Of a DNA stretch of 64,000 bases, positions 8,030 through 17,111 are shown piece after piece. A program made the position numbers and the translations under genes. The notes beneath the pieces were generated by a model. That model worked only from the letters and a program-made list of their open reading frames with translations. It did no database searches and was not told where the DNA came from. Numbering within the stretch: position 1 is the stretch's first letter; each line of letters starts with the position of its first letter. The stretch lies in NCBI GenBank assembly GCA_017537345.1, contig JAFYKY010000010.1:173987-237986 (forward strand). Direction: 5' to 3'. Source of the DNA: Clostridia bacterium (GTDB lineage: Bacteria > Bacillota > Clostridia > Oscillospirales > CAG-382).

Positions 8030-8578
8030 TTATCTTTGTTTTTTGGTGCGTTTATATAAAAACAATAAAGACGGAGTATTATTGCGGAGAATAAACACGG
8101 GAAGCATACTCAACACAAAGTTGACACACGCCACGGGAAGCCATATCCCCACGCCCCCGCAAAAGGGCAAAAAGCCGATAACGAATCCGCCCGCCGCGTT
8201 TACGATATGTATCGCAACGCCGTAATTGGATTCCAGCAAAAAGCGGGAAAGATATTCACCGTCTGTGGCGCTTTCCAGCTTGTCCTTGTGGAAATTTGTG
8301 AATCCCCCCAGCTCCGGCACAACGGATGCAAGACGCTTTACCTTTAATTTGGAATAAATCCGTTTTTCAAAGCGGGAGACACCAAACACCTTTTTTTCCG
8401 GCGCGAACCATTTTTTCGGCAGACGGCGTATAAGAAATGCGGTTATACCGTCGTATGCGATAACGGACACGGTGCCCAGCACAGAAAAAAGGGCTGTTAA
8501 CCAAAAATCGCCTGCCGAAAGAGTATTCACAAGGATTATTATTACATTTGCTGCTGCGATGGTTGCTGTGTAAAACAT
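8030..8578 (-). CDS. CrtO-like acyltransferase (glycosyl-diaponeurosporenoate acyltransferase family)
   Basis: 182 residues, several membrane segments. The central part EKRIYSKLKVKRLASVVPEL and the C-terminal NFVLSMLPVFILRNNTPSLL match, by eye, the pattern of the small CrtO family, whose S. aureus member acylates the sugar of the staphyloxanthin precursor. No carotenoid synthesis genes are in the window, so the acceptor may be another glycolipid. It overlaps the upstream acyltransferase gene by 37 bp, so start assignment is slightly uncertain. Known: family reaction. Inferred: substrate. Confidence 0.65.
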   Translation of the reverse strand: MFYTATIAAANVIIILVNTLSAGDFWLTALFSVLGTVSVIAYDGITAFLIRRLPKKWFAPEKKVFGVSRFEKRIYSKLKVKRLASVVPELGGFTNFHKDKLESATDGEYLSRFLLESNYGVAIHIVNAAGGFVIGFLPFCGGVGIWLPVACVNFVLSMLPVFILRNNTPSLLFLYKRTKKQR

Positions 8579-9420
8579 TTATTCTCCGTAACCGTGGTAT
8601 AGGTTAAAGGTATACCGTAGGTTTCTTCGTATACCTTTTTCCACGCAAGGTAATTTTTTTGTTTCATTTCCAAAGCGTTTTGCTTTACGTTTTTACTTGC
8701 ATCGGGATAAATGGGCTTTAATATATGCACGGTGTACGCCTGCAGAGGGAAACCGTCTGCACCGTAGGTTTCCGTATCTTCCATAGTGATAAAGAATGGC
8801 ACCACGGGGGCGTTTGCGCGGGCGGCAAACCGAAACGCGCCTTCCTTTAAAGGACGGGGCTTGCGGTAGTTCCACCACATACCCTGCTCGGGGTAAATGA
8901 GTATCTTTTCGCCCCGCTTCAAAAGGGTATCCACCGCTACCATAAGCTCGCGGAGGACGGCTATATTGCTTCCCAAGGGCAGAGTGTTGCAATGGCGGAA
9001 GAAATATCCGTACAGACCCGGGAAGGAGGTATAGTTTCCTTCGCGGATCACTTTATAAAGTCTTTTTCTGCCGAGAGATTTTTCGATAGCCTTAAAAACC
9101 GCATAGTTATCAAAAGCGTTAAAGTGGTTGCAGGTGATCATCGCCCCTTTATCCGCCACGGAAAGATAGTTTTCCAGCCCCCTTACCTCTTTGATAATAA
9201 GCTGACCTTCTTTTATAAGCTTATCGAAATAGTTTTTCGCCACGCGGTTTGCTATTTCCGAGGATATTTTTGAAGAAAGCTTTTTTAAGGTGTAATCCAC
9301 CTGACCGGGTTTTAAAGGCGTAGTGGGGGGATCGTTTTCCACGTCACGGTCAAAATATCCTTTTTTCTCGTATTCTTTTATGCGTTCAAGCACCAGTAAA
9401 CGTTCTAATGATTGCTCCAT
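8542..9420 (-). CDS. PlsC-type 1-acyl-glycerol-3-phosphate acyltransferase family protein
   Basis: 292 residues. The catalytic HX4D motif is at about residues 99-104 (NHFNAFDNY) and the substrate/cofactor motif is ILIYPEQGMWWNYRKPRPLK, then EGAFRFA near residues 180-205. These are the blocks of the lysophosphatidic acid acyltransferase superfamily, which transfers acyl chains at the inner membrane face. An N-terminal extension of about 85 residues precedes the core. It sits between a GT8 glycosyltransferase (3 bp upstream) and a CrtO-like acyltransferase (overlapping), so a glycolipid assembly role is plausible rather than housekeeping phosphatidate synthesis. Confidence 0.85.
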   Translation of the reverse strand: MEQSLERLLVLERIKEYEKKGYFDRDVENDPPTTPLKPGQVDYTLKKLSSKISSEIANRVAKNYFDKLIKEGQLIIKEVRGLENYLSVADKGAMITCNHFNAFDNYAVFKAIEKSLGRKRLYKVIREGNYTSFPGLYGYFFRHCNTLPLGSNIAVLRELMVAVDTLLKRGEKILIYPEQGMWWNYRKPRPLKEGAFRFAARANAPVVPFFITMEDTETYGADGFPLQAYTVHILKPIYPDASKNVKQNALEMKQKNYLAWKKVYEETYGIPLTYTTVTENKCFTQQPSQQQM

Positions 9421-9423
9421 ATT

Positions 9424-10383
9424 TTATACCTCTGCGGGAATTTTTACTGCAAATCTTAAGGGAAGCAGGTATTCGGGGGACTGCGCCAAGGCGGTATCTC
9501 TGCTTGCGGTTACGGCAAGCTGTTCAAACTGCTGTGCATCCCTGACCATATCTGCGGGGGAATAATTTTCTTTTATCTTTAAGATATCTTCAAAATATTC
9601 CGTCTGCTTGGCGTAGTACCAGAAATCCTTTTCGTATCCAACGCCTTCGTAATGCCAAGGCTTCCAGTTGATCTTGTAATGAACTATCTTTGCGCGGTCG
9701 TTTTCGTCTTCACAGCCTGGGAATGCGTTTTTATTCCAATGCTGGGGAAGTGCGAGCACGTTGCCGTAAAACAGCACGTTAAGGTAATCCTGATCCTGTG
9801 TGGTGGTGAAGGTGTATTCCGCCATTATTTCCATAAGTCGGGCTTGTATATCCACTTCGCGCAAAAGAGCAAGGTTCATAACCATAACACCTGCGTTAAA
9901 GTAATCCTCTCTGTTTATGCCCAAAACCGTTTCCACATAGGTGCCGTAAACGTCGTATGCTGTCATAACCTCTTCGCGCATAACGGCGGCAAAACGGTCC
10001 TCAAGAGGGCAATTATACAATTCGCTTATATCACCGTTTACGGCAATATCGCAATCCAGATACAAGCCCTTATCGTATTCGGGGAACATATCCGCAATAA
10101 GGAAGCGGTAGTAGGTGGCTTTGGTATAATAATCACGCACGTGGATACGGTGGTTCATAGAACGCATACCCTCTGACACATCGCTTATAAGTATGTTGAA
10201 GTTTTTATCAGAATAAGCCTGCAGGCGGGAAATGTTTGTTTGGTTTAAGCCCTCTGTAAGAATATGTACGTTGTATATATGATCGCGGGAAGCGTTTTGT
10301 GTAATGGATTTAAGCGCAACGCCGAGAAAGGGTGCATAATTATCGTCCACGGCAAAGAAAACGGGGATGACGGGTAATGACAT
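9424..10383 (-). CDS. Glycosyltransferase family 8 protein
   Basis: 319 residues. The GT8 fold is evident from the start FFAVDDNYAPFLGVALKSI, the region TYYRFLIADMFPEYDKGLYL leading into the metal-binding DCD (residues 110-112), the FNAGVMVMNL block and the HYKINWKPW C-terminal motif. Such enzymes use UDP-sugars with retention of configuration (LPS-type galactosyl/glucosyltransferases in Gram-negatives; surface glycan or glycolipid transfer in Firmicutes). First gene of a three-gene operon with two lipid acyltransferases. Confidence 0.92.
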   Translation of the reverse strand: MSLPVIPVFFAVDDNYAPFLGVALKSITQNASRDHIYNVHILTEGLNQTNISRLQAYSDKNFNILISDVSEGMRSMNHRIHVRDYYTKATYYRFLIADMFPEYDKGLYLDCDIAVNGDISELYNCPLEDRFAAVMREEVMTAYDVYGTYVETVLGINREDYFNAGVMVMNLALLREVDIQARLMEIMAEYTFTTTQDQDYLNVLFYGNVLALPQHWNKNAFPGCEDENDRAKIVHYKINWKPWHYEGVGYEKDFWYYAKQTEYFEDILKIKENYSPADMVRDAQQFEQLAVTASRDTALAQSPEYLLPLRFAVKIPAEV

Positions 10384-10505
10384 TTAAAACTGACCTCCAT
10401 AGGTATTTTACCCCTGTATTTTACCCCGTAAACCAAGAAAACTCAACCTACTGTTATTTTTTGGCGGTAGAGTTTTCGAAAATCGGCTCTACACATAGTA
10501 GAAAA

Positions 10506-10557
10506 CGCCCGTTTTATCTGCGTTTTTCAAAGCTTTGCTTTGCAGACAAAACGGGCG
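10506..10557. terminator. Long imperfect hairpin, second part of a tandem terminator
   Basis: Arms CGCCCGTTTT-TCTGC and GCAGA-AAAACGGGCG enclose a 20-nt loop. Read leftward it follows the terminator at 10565-10587 and ends in TTTTC. Confidence 0.6.
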
Positions 10558-10564
10558 CGAAAAA

Positions 10565-10587
10565 GCCTCGGCTGATTTAGCCGAGGC
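10565..10587 (-). terminator. Intrinsic terminator of the dockerin gene
   Basis: Perfect 9-bp stem GCCTCGGCT / AGCCGAGGC; read leftward it is followed by TTTTTC. About 45 bp after the dockerin gene stop. Confidence 0.88.
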
Positions 10588-10633
10588 TCTTCCGTCAAAG
10601 GGGAGACATTAAATATAATTCAGAAAGGAACGA

Positions 10634-13600
10634 TTATTCTGCGTCTTCTGCTTCCCAGCCGGGAATTACGTAAGTGCCGAGGAATGCACGCTTAGCGAGA
10701 TAGTAGTCACGTGCATCAACCTTACCGTTGCCATTTACGTCTGCTGTCTTGAGAACGAGTTCGCCAACGTCTTCAGCGGTAAGAGTGCCGAGAACGAGCT
10801 TTCTGATGATTGCGTAGTCGGTAGCGGTGATCTTGCCATCGAGGTCAGCGTCGCCGGTCTTGAAGCCGGAAACTGCCTGCATGGTGTATGCGGGGTTAAC
10901 CTTGGGGTCGATAGCAAACTTGGTAGCAAGGTCGATATCGCCGAGGAGGAGATACTTGCCAACGAGTTCGCCGTGGCAGATCTTATCGTAGCCGGTGCAG
11001 TTCTTGGTTACGTAGTAGAGGAAGCCGTTTTCGGGGATCTCTACGTCAAGGAGTGCCTTGCCGCCAACAACGCCGGTTACGAGATATGCGCCGTCAACAT
11101 TTTCTACGATGTAGAGGATGTCGGTATCTTCAGCTGTCATATTGGGAGCGTCGCCAGCCTTCTTGAGTCCTGCTTCACCAACTGCCATGGTGATGATCTG
11201 GGTTTCGAAGCAGTGCCAGCTGTAGTTGTAGTTGTGAGATACGATAAGATCCATATCTTCAGCGGTAGGAACCAAAACTGCGGTAGCGTCTGCGGTGGTG
11301 GTGAGGTCTGCTATGTTAAGACCGTTGAATATTACACGGTCGCCAACTGCGAGAGACTTAATAAGAGCGTGAACGTATGCGCCTGCGGTGCCTGCTGCTG
11401 CAGTATCGTGAGCTGCCAATACAAAGCCGCCTTCAGCAATTTCGAAGGATGCAGCTTCGCCGGTAGCACCTCTGATTGCCGCTACTTCATATACGCCTGC
11501 GATGGTGGTGGGCTTGAAGGAAATGTGAGACCACCAAGTGTGAGTACAAGCAAGATATGCTTCTTGATCGGTGAACAAGTATGCGCCGTTTGCGCCGTTT
11601 GCAGAGGTGCTCCAATCGGATACGTTCCAATCGGTAACTACCTGAGAGGTAACGGGAGCTTCGGGAGCCTTGCCGAATACTTCGTAGAATTCGGTGGTGT
11701 TCCAAGGAGCGTAGGTTGCGCCTTCGCCGGTAACGTTATCGTACTTAATGCTGTGCATAGTGGTAGAGTTGCTCTGACCAAGCTGGAGGTTGAGACGGTA
11801 TTCGCCGTCGATACCGAGAGTAGCCTTATCAAGTACGAGGGTGAAGAAGTAGTCGTTACCAACTACAGTGTATTCAGCACTTACAATTGCTTCGTTGATA
11901 GAAGAAGCATGCTTTGCGTTGTAAGCTTCGCCTGCACTAACCTTATAGTCATAAAGGGTGGTACGAGCAGTATCGGTGATATCAGCGTCTACCCAAACGC
12001 GGAACATAGTGTCGTCATCAAGAACAACCTTATTGTCAACTGCGTAGTTAACGGTAACGGTGGTTTCACCGTCTTCAACGAGATACCAGAAATCAAGAGT
12101 GAGTTTATCTGCCCAAGCATCACCGAGCTGCTGGATTGTACCAACATTAACGCCGTCTACGTGAGTGTAAGTATCCTTGTAGGATTCGTCGTCTTCTTCA
12201 ACGGGAGCTGCTTCTACGGTGAAGCCTGCGTTTTCAAGAGCAACTGCGGTGCCGGTGTGAGTCTTAAGATCGCCAACGTTGTAAAGAGTGATGGTATCGC
12301 CAACGTTGATGGTGTCCATAACCTCGTGACCTGCCTTGTTTGCATTGAAAATAACAGCAAACTGACCTGCAGCGATGGTAAGATCGGTCTTAATGCCGTT
12401 AGGACCTTCAGCAGGCTCTCTGCCGAGAGTGAGGTAAACAGCCGTTACGGTACCGTCTTCATCACAAACAGCAACCTTGCAGTAGTTAAGGTCTTTAACT
12501 GCGCCAAGATACTTATTAACGAGTTCGCCGAGGGTCATATCGACATCAGCATAAGCAACCATGCTATACGCATCATGGATATAGCCGAGATAATCAAGTC
12601 CGGTTGCGCCTTCGGGAAGCTCTTCGGGAACTTCGGTGCCGTAAACTTCGATTTCGTTAAGGAAAGCGAAGGTGCCGCCAAGTTTAACTTCGAATTTTAC
12701 ATACTGTGCGGAAACTGCAAGTTCTTCTGCCTTTGCCCAGTAAGCAACCTGGTTTGCATCGGAAACAGTAAGAGCGATTGCTTCGCTCCAGGTTTCGCCG
12801 TCTTCGGATACGTAGAGATTAGCGTATTCGGGAACAGCAACGCCTGCGCCGGTATCGTTAACGAGATTTACCTGAATAGCGGTAATATCATAAAGAGCGC
12901 CGAGATCGACAACTACGGTACCAATCTTATCAACGGTGTTTGCGCCTGTGAAAGCAAACCATCTGTTGTCATAGGTCATTGCGCCGTAAGCGTTACCATC
13001 GGTAAGCTTAGCGTTATAAGTACCATTTTCTTCGCCGGAAAGAGTGTAATCTTTATTAAGAGCTACGTTAACGGGAGCGTTGGGGTCTACCCAAAGTTCT
13101 GCGGTAGCATCTGCAGCAGTGGCCTTGTTTGCGAAATCAACGCCTTTGAAGAATACCACGTCGCCAACTGCGAGTTCGCTCATAAATGCAAGAGCGTATG
13201 CGCCGGAAGATTCGGGAGTATCGCCTGCGCTGGACCATGCCATCCATACAAATCCATTTTCGGGAATTGTGAGGAAGGGAACGGTATCGCCGGAAGAAGG
13301 TCTGAGAGCCACAACTTCGTAGCCGCCTTCAACTGTTGCGGAAGGAGCGAATGCTGCGTGTATCCACCAGTAGTTGCCGCAGTTTGCGTAAACATCTGCA
13401 TCGTCATAGATAAACGCGCCGGTTGCGCCGCCAACGGATTCCTTGTAGGATACAGGGTTCCAGTCGGTAACTACCTTGGAGGTAACGGGAGCTTCTTCAG
13501 CAGCTGCGGTGCCGTATACTTCAACTTCGTTTACAAAGCCGAAGGTGCCCTGAGTTTCCATTTCAAACTTAACATACTGAGCTTTACCGGAAACAGTTAC

Positions 13601-14068
13601 TTCTACGATAAAGTTGGAAGCGGTTTCGAGAGCGGGAATTTCAGCCGCTGTTGCTTCGCTCCAATTTTCACCGTCTTCGGAAAGATATACATTGATAGCC
13701 TTGGGACCGAGAATACCGGAGCCGCCCTTTGCATCATAGCAGTTTGCCTTAACAGAGGTAATGTCATAAAGACCTTCAAGGTCGATTATAACATAGCCCA
13801 AATGATCGGGAGCATTGATAATAGATGCGTCGGTTCCGTTGCAATAGAAGGTAAACCAGTTGCCGTCATAAGTAAGGTTTGCCTGTGCGGCACCGTCGGT
13901 AAGGGAAGCGGTGTACTGAGCATAAGCTTTACCGCAACCGGAAATAGTGTAATCTTTTCCCAGAGCTACGTTTGTTGCTTCTGCGGATGCAGGGATTACA
14001 AACGTTGCAAACAAGGAAAGGACCATACAAAGTGTGAGTACAAATGAAATACTTTTCTTGAATTTCAT
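10634..14068 (-). CDS. Secreted multidomain protein with discoidin-like domains and C-terminal dockerin
   Basis: 1144 residues from the ATG at 14068 (AAAGGA upstream). A signal peptide is followed by a discoidin (F5/8 type C)-like domain (NVALGKDYTISG, about 30-190), a unit beginning VTSKVVTDWNP (about 200-330), a second discoidin-like domain (NVALNKDYTLSG, about 335-490), a central region, and a second copy of the VVTDWN unit (VTSQVVTDWNVSDW) around 830-960. The C-terminus is a type I dockerin: calcium loops DADLDGKITATDYAIIRK and DVNGNGKVDARDYYLAKR. Dockerins bind cohesins on scaffoldins or the cell surface; discoidin domains bind carbohydrates. No catalytic domain is visible, so it may be a binding/structural component. 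Confidence 0.85.
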   Translation of the reverse strand: MKFKKSISFVLTLCMVLSLFATFVIPASAEATNVALGKDYTISGCGKAYAQYTASLTDGAAQANLTYDGNWFTFYCNGTDASIINAPDHLGYVIIDLEGLYDITSVKANCYDAKGGSGILGPKAINVYLSEDGENWSEATAAEIPALETASNFIVEVTVSGKAQYVKFEMETQGTFGFVNEVEVYGTAAAEEAPVTSKVVTDWNPVSYKESVGGATGAFIYDDADVYANCGNYWWIHAAFAPSATVEGGYEVVALRPSSGDTVPFLTIPENGFVWMAWSSAGDTPESSGAYALAFMSELAVGDVVFFKGVDFANKATAADATAELWVDPNAPVNVALNKDYTLSGEENGTYNAKLTDGNAYGAMTYDNRWFAFTGANTVDKIGTVVVDLGALYDITAIQVNLVNDTGAGVAVPEYANLYVSEDGETWSEAIALTVSDANQVAYWAKAEELAVSAQYVKFEVKLGGTFAFLNEIEVYGTEVPEELPEGATGLDYLGYIHDAYSMVAYADVDMTLGELVNKYLGAVKDLNYCKVAVCDEDGTVTAVYLTLGREPAEGPNGIKTDLTIAAGQFAVIFNANKAGHEVMDTINVGDTITLYNVGDLKTHTGTAVALENAGFTVEAAPVEEDDESYKDTYTHVDGVNVGTIQQLGDAWADKLTLDFWYLVEDGETTVTVNYAVDNKVVLDDDTMFRVWVDADITDTARTTLYDYKVSAGEAYNAKHASSINEAIVSAEYTVVGNDYFFTLVLDKATLGIDGEYRLNLQLGQSNSTTMHSIKYDNVTGEGATYAPWNTTEFYEVFGKAPEAPVTSQVVTDWNVSDWSTSANGANGAYLFTDQEAYLACTHTWWSHISFKPTTIAGVYEVAAIRGATGEAASFEIAEGGFVLAAHDTAAAGTAGAYVHALIKSLAVGDRVIFNGLNIADLTTTADATAVLVPTAEDMDLIVSHNYNYSWHCFETQIITMAVGEAGLKKAGDAPNMTAEDTDILYIVENVDGAYLVTGVVGGKALLDVEIPENGFLYYVTKNCTGYDKICHGELVGKYLLLGDIDLATKFAIDPKVNPAYTMQAVSGFKTGDADLDGKITATDYAIIRKLVLGTLTAEDVGELVLKTADVNGNGKVDARDYYLAKRAFLGTYVIPGWEAEDAE

Positions 14069-14221
14069 AGTGACATCCTTTCTGAATTTGGAAATTTTTG
14101 ATTTACAAGCATCGCCTCCGCCACCCTGCAAAGAACAGTTTGAACAAAAGCACGGCATTGGATTTGTTGAAAATGCACAAATGCAAGGTGATAAAGGTGG
14201 CTTGTTTAGTTCCTAATTACC

Positions 14222-14249
14222 ATTATACAAATTTTGAACAAATTGTCAA
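14222..14249 (-). promoter_or_regulatory. Promoter of the dockerin gene with 150-nt leader
   Basis: Read leftward: TTGACA (14244-14249), 16-bp spacer, TATAAT (14222-14227). The transcript would carry an untranslated leader of about 145 nt before the start at 14068, with complementary GCCACC and GGTGGC segments that could pair. No riboswitch family is recognised. Confidence 0.75.
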
Positions 14250-14287
14250 TAGTTTATGGAAAATTTTAAACATAATGTGAACAGGGG

Positions 14288-14316
14288 TTGAAAAGTATGA
14301 AAAAATGTGATAAAAT
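14288..14316 (+). promoter_or_regulatory. Promoter of argS-yebC
   Basis: TTGAAA (14288-14293), 17-bp spacer, TAAAAT (14311-14316), about 45 bp before the argS start. Confidence 0.65.
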
Positions 14317-14361
14317 ATGATGTTATTAAAGATAGACTTTAAAAAAGGAAAGTTAGTTGTT

Positions 14362-16050
14362 ATGGACATTAAAACCACTGTTTTTGAAGCGGTGAAGGAA
14401 GCCCTTATAAAAGCGGAAATGGCTGTGCCCGAAGATCTGTGCGGATATTTTGAAACTCCCGCAGACACAAAGAACGGCGACATTGCACTGCCCTGCTTCC
14501 GTCTTGCAAAAACGCTGCGCGCGGCGCCTCCCGTTATTGCGGCAAAGATAAAAGAAAACCTAACGCTCCCCGCAGGAATTGAAAAAGCGGAAGCGGTTGG
14601 CGGTTATCTTAATTTCTTTGCGGGAGCGGACATTTATTCCCAAATGCTTGAGGGGATCGGCAAAGATTTCGGCAAGACCGATATAGGCAAAGGAAAAAGA
14701 CTGGTTATAGATTTTTCCTCCCCCAATATTGCAAAGAGATTCCATCTGGGACACCTGGGCACCACCGTTATCGGTAACGCGGTGCGCAATATTTACAAAT
14801 TCTGCGGTTACGATACCGTTGCCATTAACTACCTTGGCGACTGGGGCACACAGAACGGTAAGCAGATAGTTGCTTACAAAAAGTGGTCAAGCCGTGAAAG
14901 ATTAGAATCCGAGGGAATAAAGGAGCTTGAGCGTATTTACGTGCTATTTGGCAAGGAAGCGGAAAAAGATCCTTCCCTGAACGACCAAGCCCGTGCCGCT
15001 TTCCGCGAGCTGGAAAACGGAAACAAGGAATACCTTGAAATATGGCAGCTTTTTAAGGATATATCCCTGCGTGAATACACCCAGACTTACAAAAGACTGG
15101 GCATTGAATTTGACGTATGGGACGGCGAAAGCCTTTATACCGACAAAATGCCCGCTATCGTTCAGGAGCTCAGAGATAAAGATCTGTTAAAGATAGACGA
15201 CGGCGCTTCGATAGTTGATCTTTCCGAATGGAATATGCCTCCCGCGCTTATACTCAAGAGAGACGGAAGCACGCTCTACCCCACCCGTGACATTGCGGCG
15301 GCGAATTACAGATTTAATACCTATAACTTTGACGTTTGCGCATACGTTACCAGCGCGGGACAATCCCTGCACTTTGCACAGTGGTTTAAGGTTACCGAGC
15401 TTATGGGCAAGGAATGGGCGAAAAAGCTGGTTCACATTCCCTACGGAACCATGAGCTTTGGCGGCGAAAAGCTGGCAAGCCGTACCGGCAACATTATACT
15501 GCTTAACGACGTGTTTGACGAAGCGGTGGCAAAGGCAAAGGCGATCATAGAAGAAAAAAACGCGAACCTTACAGACAAAGACGGTGTTTCCGAAGCGGTT
15601 GGTATCGGTGCGGTAATATTCGGTGCTCTTTCCAACAGCCGTATTAAGGATACAGATTTCACCTGGGAAGGCGCTTTGTCCTTTGAGGGCAACACCGGTC
15701 CTTACGTTCAGTACACCTATGCAAGAGCCGCATCCGTTTTGCGCAAAACCGAAGGCGACGAGGGCGAAGACGGTGCTTACGCTCCCAACGAAGACGAGAT
15801 CAACCTTATTAAACAGCTTTACGCATTCCCCGAGCGTGTAAAGGCGGCGTGCGGGGACAACGAACCCTCTTACGTGGCACGCTTTATGCTGGACACCTGC
15901 TCTGCGTTTAATAAATTCTACCACAACTGTTCCATACTGCGTGAAAGCGGCGCAACACGCAGATTCAGAATTAAGCTTACTGCCGCAACAAAACAAATTT
16001 TGGGCGACTGCCTTGATATGCTGGGTATGCGCCGTACGGAGGAGATTTAA
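14362..16050 (+). CDS. argS: Arginyl-tRNA synthetase
   Basis: 562 residues from the ATG at 14362 (AAAGGA ribosome site); an upstream in-frame start lacks a site. The class I HIGH-type motif is FHLGHLGTTVIGNAVRN, with the N-terminal additional domain before it (GDIALPCFRLAKTL) and the DALR-type anticodon-binding domain at the end (LYAFPERVKAACGDNEPSYV). The KMSK position is degenerate (MSFGGEKLASRTGN), as is usual for ArgRS enzymes lacking a canonical KMSK. It charges tRNA-Arg in the cytoplasm. The yebC-family gene follows after 3 bp in the same operon. Confidence 0.96.
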   Translation: MDIKTTVFEAVKEALIKAEMAVPEDLCGYFETPADTKNGDIALPCFRLAKTLRAAPPVIAAKIKENLTLPAGIEKAEAVGGYLNFFAGADIYSQMLEGIGKDFGKTDIGKGKRLVIDFSSPNIAKRFHLGHLGTTVIGNAVRNIYKFCGYDTVAINYLGDWGTQNGKQIVAYKKWSSRERLESEGIKELERIYVLFGKEAEKDPSLNDQARAAFRELENGNKEYLEIWQLFKDISLREYTQTYKRLGIEFDVWDGESLYTDKMPAIVQELRDKDLLKIDDGASIVDLSEWNMPPALILKRDGSTLYPTRDIAAANYRFNTYNFDVCAYVTSAGQSLHFAQWFKVTELMGKEWAKKLVHIPYGTMSFGGEKLASRTGNIILLNDVFDEAVAKAKAIIEEKNANLTDKDGVSEAVGIGAVIFGALSNSRIKDTDFTWEGALSFEGNTGPYVQYTYARAASVLRKTEGDEGEDGAYAPNEDEINLIKQLYAFPERVKAACGDNEPSYVARFMLDTCSAFNKFYHNCSILRESGATRRFRIKLTAATKQILGDCLDMLGMRRTEEI

Positions 16051-16053
16051 GTT

Positions 16054-16770
16054 ATGTCCGGACATTCCAAATGGAAAAATATAATGCACAAAAAAGAAAA
16101 GACCGATTCCGCCCGTGCAAAGGTCTTTACAAAAATAGGAAAGGAAATGACTATCGCCGTACGTGAGGGCGGTCCCGACCCCACGTCCAACAGCAAGCTG
16201 AGAGATCTTATACAGAAAGCAAAGTCTCTTAACGTGCCCAACGATAATATTGACAGAGTTATTAAAAAGGCTTCCGGCGCAGATGCGGTTGAATATGAAG
16301 AAATGGTTTACGAAGGCTACGGCCCCGGCGGTGTTGCGGTTATTGTTGAAGCCGCTACCGATTCCCGTAACCGTACCGCCGCAGACGTAAGACATTATTT
16401 CGATAAATTCGGCGGAAACCTTGGCACCACGGGATGCGTTTCCTTTATGTTCTCCTCCAAGGGCGTTATTTACATCCCCGCAGAGGGTCTGGACGAGGAT
16501 AAGGCGATGGAAGACGCACTTGAATGCGGCGCAGAGGACTTTGTGCCCGAGGAAGAAATGTTTGAGGTTTATACCGACCCTGCAGACCTTCGCTCCGTTG
16601 CGGACGCACTTACCGAAAAGGGATATAAATACGAAAGCGCGGAGGTTGAAAAGATTCCCGCAAACTACGTCACCCTTACGGAAGAAGAGCATCTTGTGAA
16701 GATGCAAAAGCTTCTTGATGCGCTCGACGATAATGATGATGTGACGCAGGTTTGGCACAACTGGGAATAA
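16054..16770 (+). CDS. yebC: YebC/PmpR-family protein
   Basis: 238 residues, the family's usual length. Hallmarks are the start MSGHSKWKNIMHKKEKTDSA, the segment GGPDPTSNSKLRDLIQKAKS, and YEGYGPGGVAVIVEAATDSR. Long described as transcriptional regulators, YebC-family proteins have more recently been linked to relief of ribosome stalling at proline runs; either way they act in the cytoplasm. GGAGA precedes the ATG; co-transcribed with argS. Confidence 0.95.
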   Translation: MSGHSKWKNIMHKKEKTDSARAKVFTKIGKEMTIAVREGGPDPTSNSKLRDLIQKAKSLNVPNDNIDRVIKKASGADAVEYEEMVYEGYGPGGVAVIVEAATDSRNRTAADVRHYFDKFGGNLGTTGCVSFMFSSKGVIYIPAEGLDEDKAMEDALECGAEDFVPEEEMFEVYTDPADLRSVADALTEKGYKYESAEVEKIPANYVTLTEEEHLVKMQKLLDALDDNDDVTQVWHNWE

Positions 16771-16938
16771 TTTGATGCGCATTTAGCATTCGGCGCATAA
16801 GCACCCCTCAAAACCTGCGGTTTTGTGGGGACCCCGCAGAACGAAACGCAAAATTATTTAAAAATTTTTGTTTTTCGTGTTTCCTAATGTAGGGCGGGCG
16901 GCTTGCCCCCGCCGAATTCCACAGCAACCAAACAAGGT
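16771..16938. repeat. Intergenic palindromic repeats (REP-like)
   Basis: Two repeat types lie here. Positions 16803-16838 hold a hairpin of the form CCCCTCAAAACC-TGC-GGTTTTGTGGGG that recurs inverted at 53230-53258. Positions 16892-16917 hold GTAGGGCGGGCGGCTTGCCC followed by CCGCC, a member of a palindrome family ending in CCCTAC (other copies 44663-44688, 44719-44744, 63518-63543). No gene is seen. Confidence 0.65.
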
Positions 16939-16939
16939 A

Positions 16940-16974
16940 AAAATTCCGTAGACGAAAATCGCCTACGGAATTTT
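16940..16974. terminator. Hairpin next to structured element copy C
   Basis: 12-bp stem AAAATTCCGTAG / CTACGGAATTTT with an 11-nt loop, T-runs on both sides. It can end the rightward yebC transcript or a leftward transcript of the structured element at 16981-17090. Confidence 0.75.
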
Positions 16975-16980
16975 CTTTTT

Positions 16981-17090
16981 AATTTGCGTTTCTATAAATT
17001 TTCGCGTCGCTCGCTGTAGGTTACTACAGCTACCGCTAGCGAAAATTCATTCTGCATCTAAATGCTTCAATGCGCTCTTCGCTGATTTTA
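16981..17090 (-). ncRNA. Structured dispersed element, copy C
   Basis: On the minus strand the core is a perfect hairpin GCTGTAG-TAAC-CTACAGC (17013-17030), enclosed by a 9-bp outer stem AATTTTCGC / GCGAAAATT (17039-17047 with 16997-17005), followed by ATAGAAACGCAAA and a terminator-like hairpin. Copies A (63591-63690) and B (53061-53160) share this architecture with compensating changes in the stems. It could be a small RNA gene or a mobile structured repeat; I cannot name the family. Confidence 0.6.
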
Positions 17091-17111
17091 CCACTGTGCG
17101 TTTGATACAAT

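Noticed and set aside
10973..14047. A 1024-codon open frame on the plus strand
   Set aside because: It is the antisense of the dockerin gene, with a residue composition (Val, Gly, Cys, Asn-rich) that reflects reverse codon bias; it has no ribosome site or domain.
14250..14361. T-box leader ahead of argS
   Set aside because: The promoter lies about 45 bp from the start and there is no AGGGTGGNACCGCG block.
15187..16782. A 531-codon minus-strand frame
   Set aside because: Antisense of argS and yebC.
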